Shown in pieces: positions 5,742-5,751 of a stretch of 5,751 bases of DNA. How positions within the stretch are numbered: the stretch's first letter is position 1; every line of letters begins with the position of its first letter. Origin of the DNA: Chloroflexota bacterium (GTDB taxonomy: Bacteria; Chloroflexota; Dehalococcoidia; DSTF01; RBG-16-68-14). The translations under genes and the position numbers were made by a program. Under the pieces are notes generated by a model. That model was not told where the DNA came from. It saw nothing but the letters and a program-made list of their open reading frames with translations, and ran no database searches. The DNA lies in NCBI GenBank assembly GCA_022573935.1, contig JACZTE010000077.1, positions 1 to 5,751 on the forward strand. Direction: 5' to 3'.

Positions 5742-5751
5742 GATATGGCCC

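Overview
The window is GC-rich bacterial DNA with three protein genes: a putative lipoprotein on the + strand (97..825), and rnc (RNase III) followed by smc (chromosome condensin) on the - strand (5372..4641 and 4650..877). Non-coding DNA is confined to about 96 bases at the left edge, 51 bases between the convergent lipoprotein and smc stops, and about 380 bases upstream of rnc. There are no tRNA or rRNA genes, CRISPR arrays, transposases or phage genes.

The organism cannot be fixed from this stretch. GC richness, a Cys-anchored secreted protein with a long Pro/Thr linker, and an rnc-smc pair with divergent motif variants would fit Chloroflexota or a similar high-GC lineage. That is an inference from style, not from a marker gene.

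Layout, left to right: short tandem repeats and a possible promoter (1..96); the lipoprotein; a convergent junction with a small hairpin; smc, which carries a low-complexity acidic/Pro/Ala segment between its C-terminal coiled coil and C-terminal head, built partly from two in-frame copies of a 29-base repeat; a 10-base overlap with the end of rnc; rnc, most likely starting at a TTG with a well-placed Shine-Dalgarno; then a long leader with stem-loops, a good sigma-70-type promoter on the - strand, and a palindrome just upstream of it.

rnc and smc form a translationally overlapping pair, as in the common rnc-smc(-ftsY) arrangement, but here the operon ends after smc with no ftsY. RNase III processes double-stranded RNA (rRNA precursors, some mRNAs) and often autoregulates by cutting its own leader, so the structured leader is a candidate target. 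SMC organises and helps segregate the chromosome. The lipoprotein is unrelated and convergent.

This is largely housekeeping sequence and I see no new defence or mobile system. The points worth a second look are an Asp-to-His change at a metal-binding position of RNase III, the repeat-built SMC segment, loss of two of four hinge glycines in SMC, and the rnc leader.
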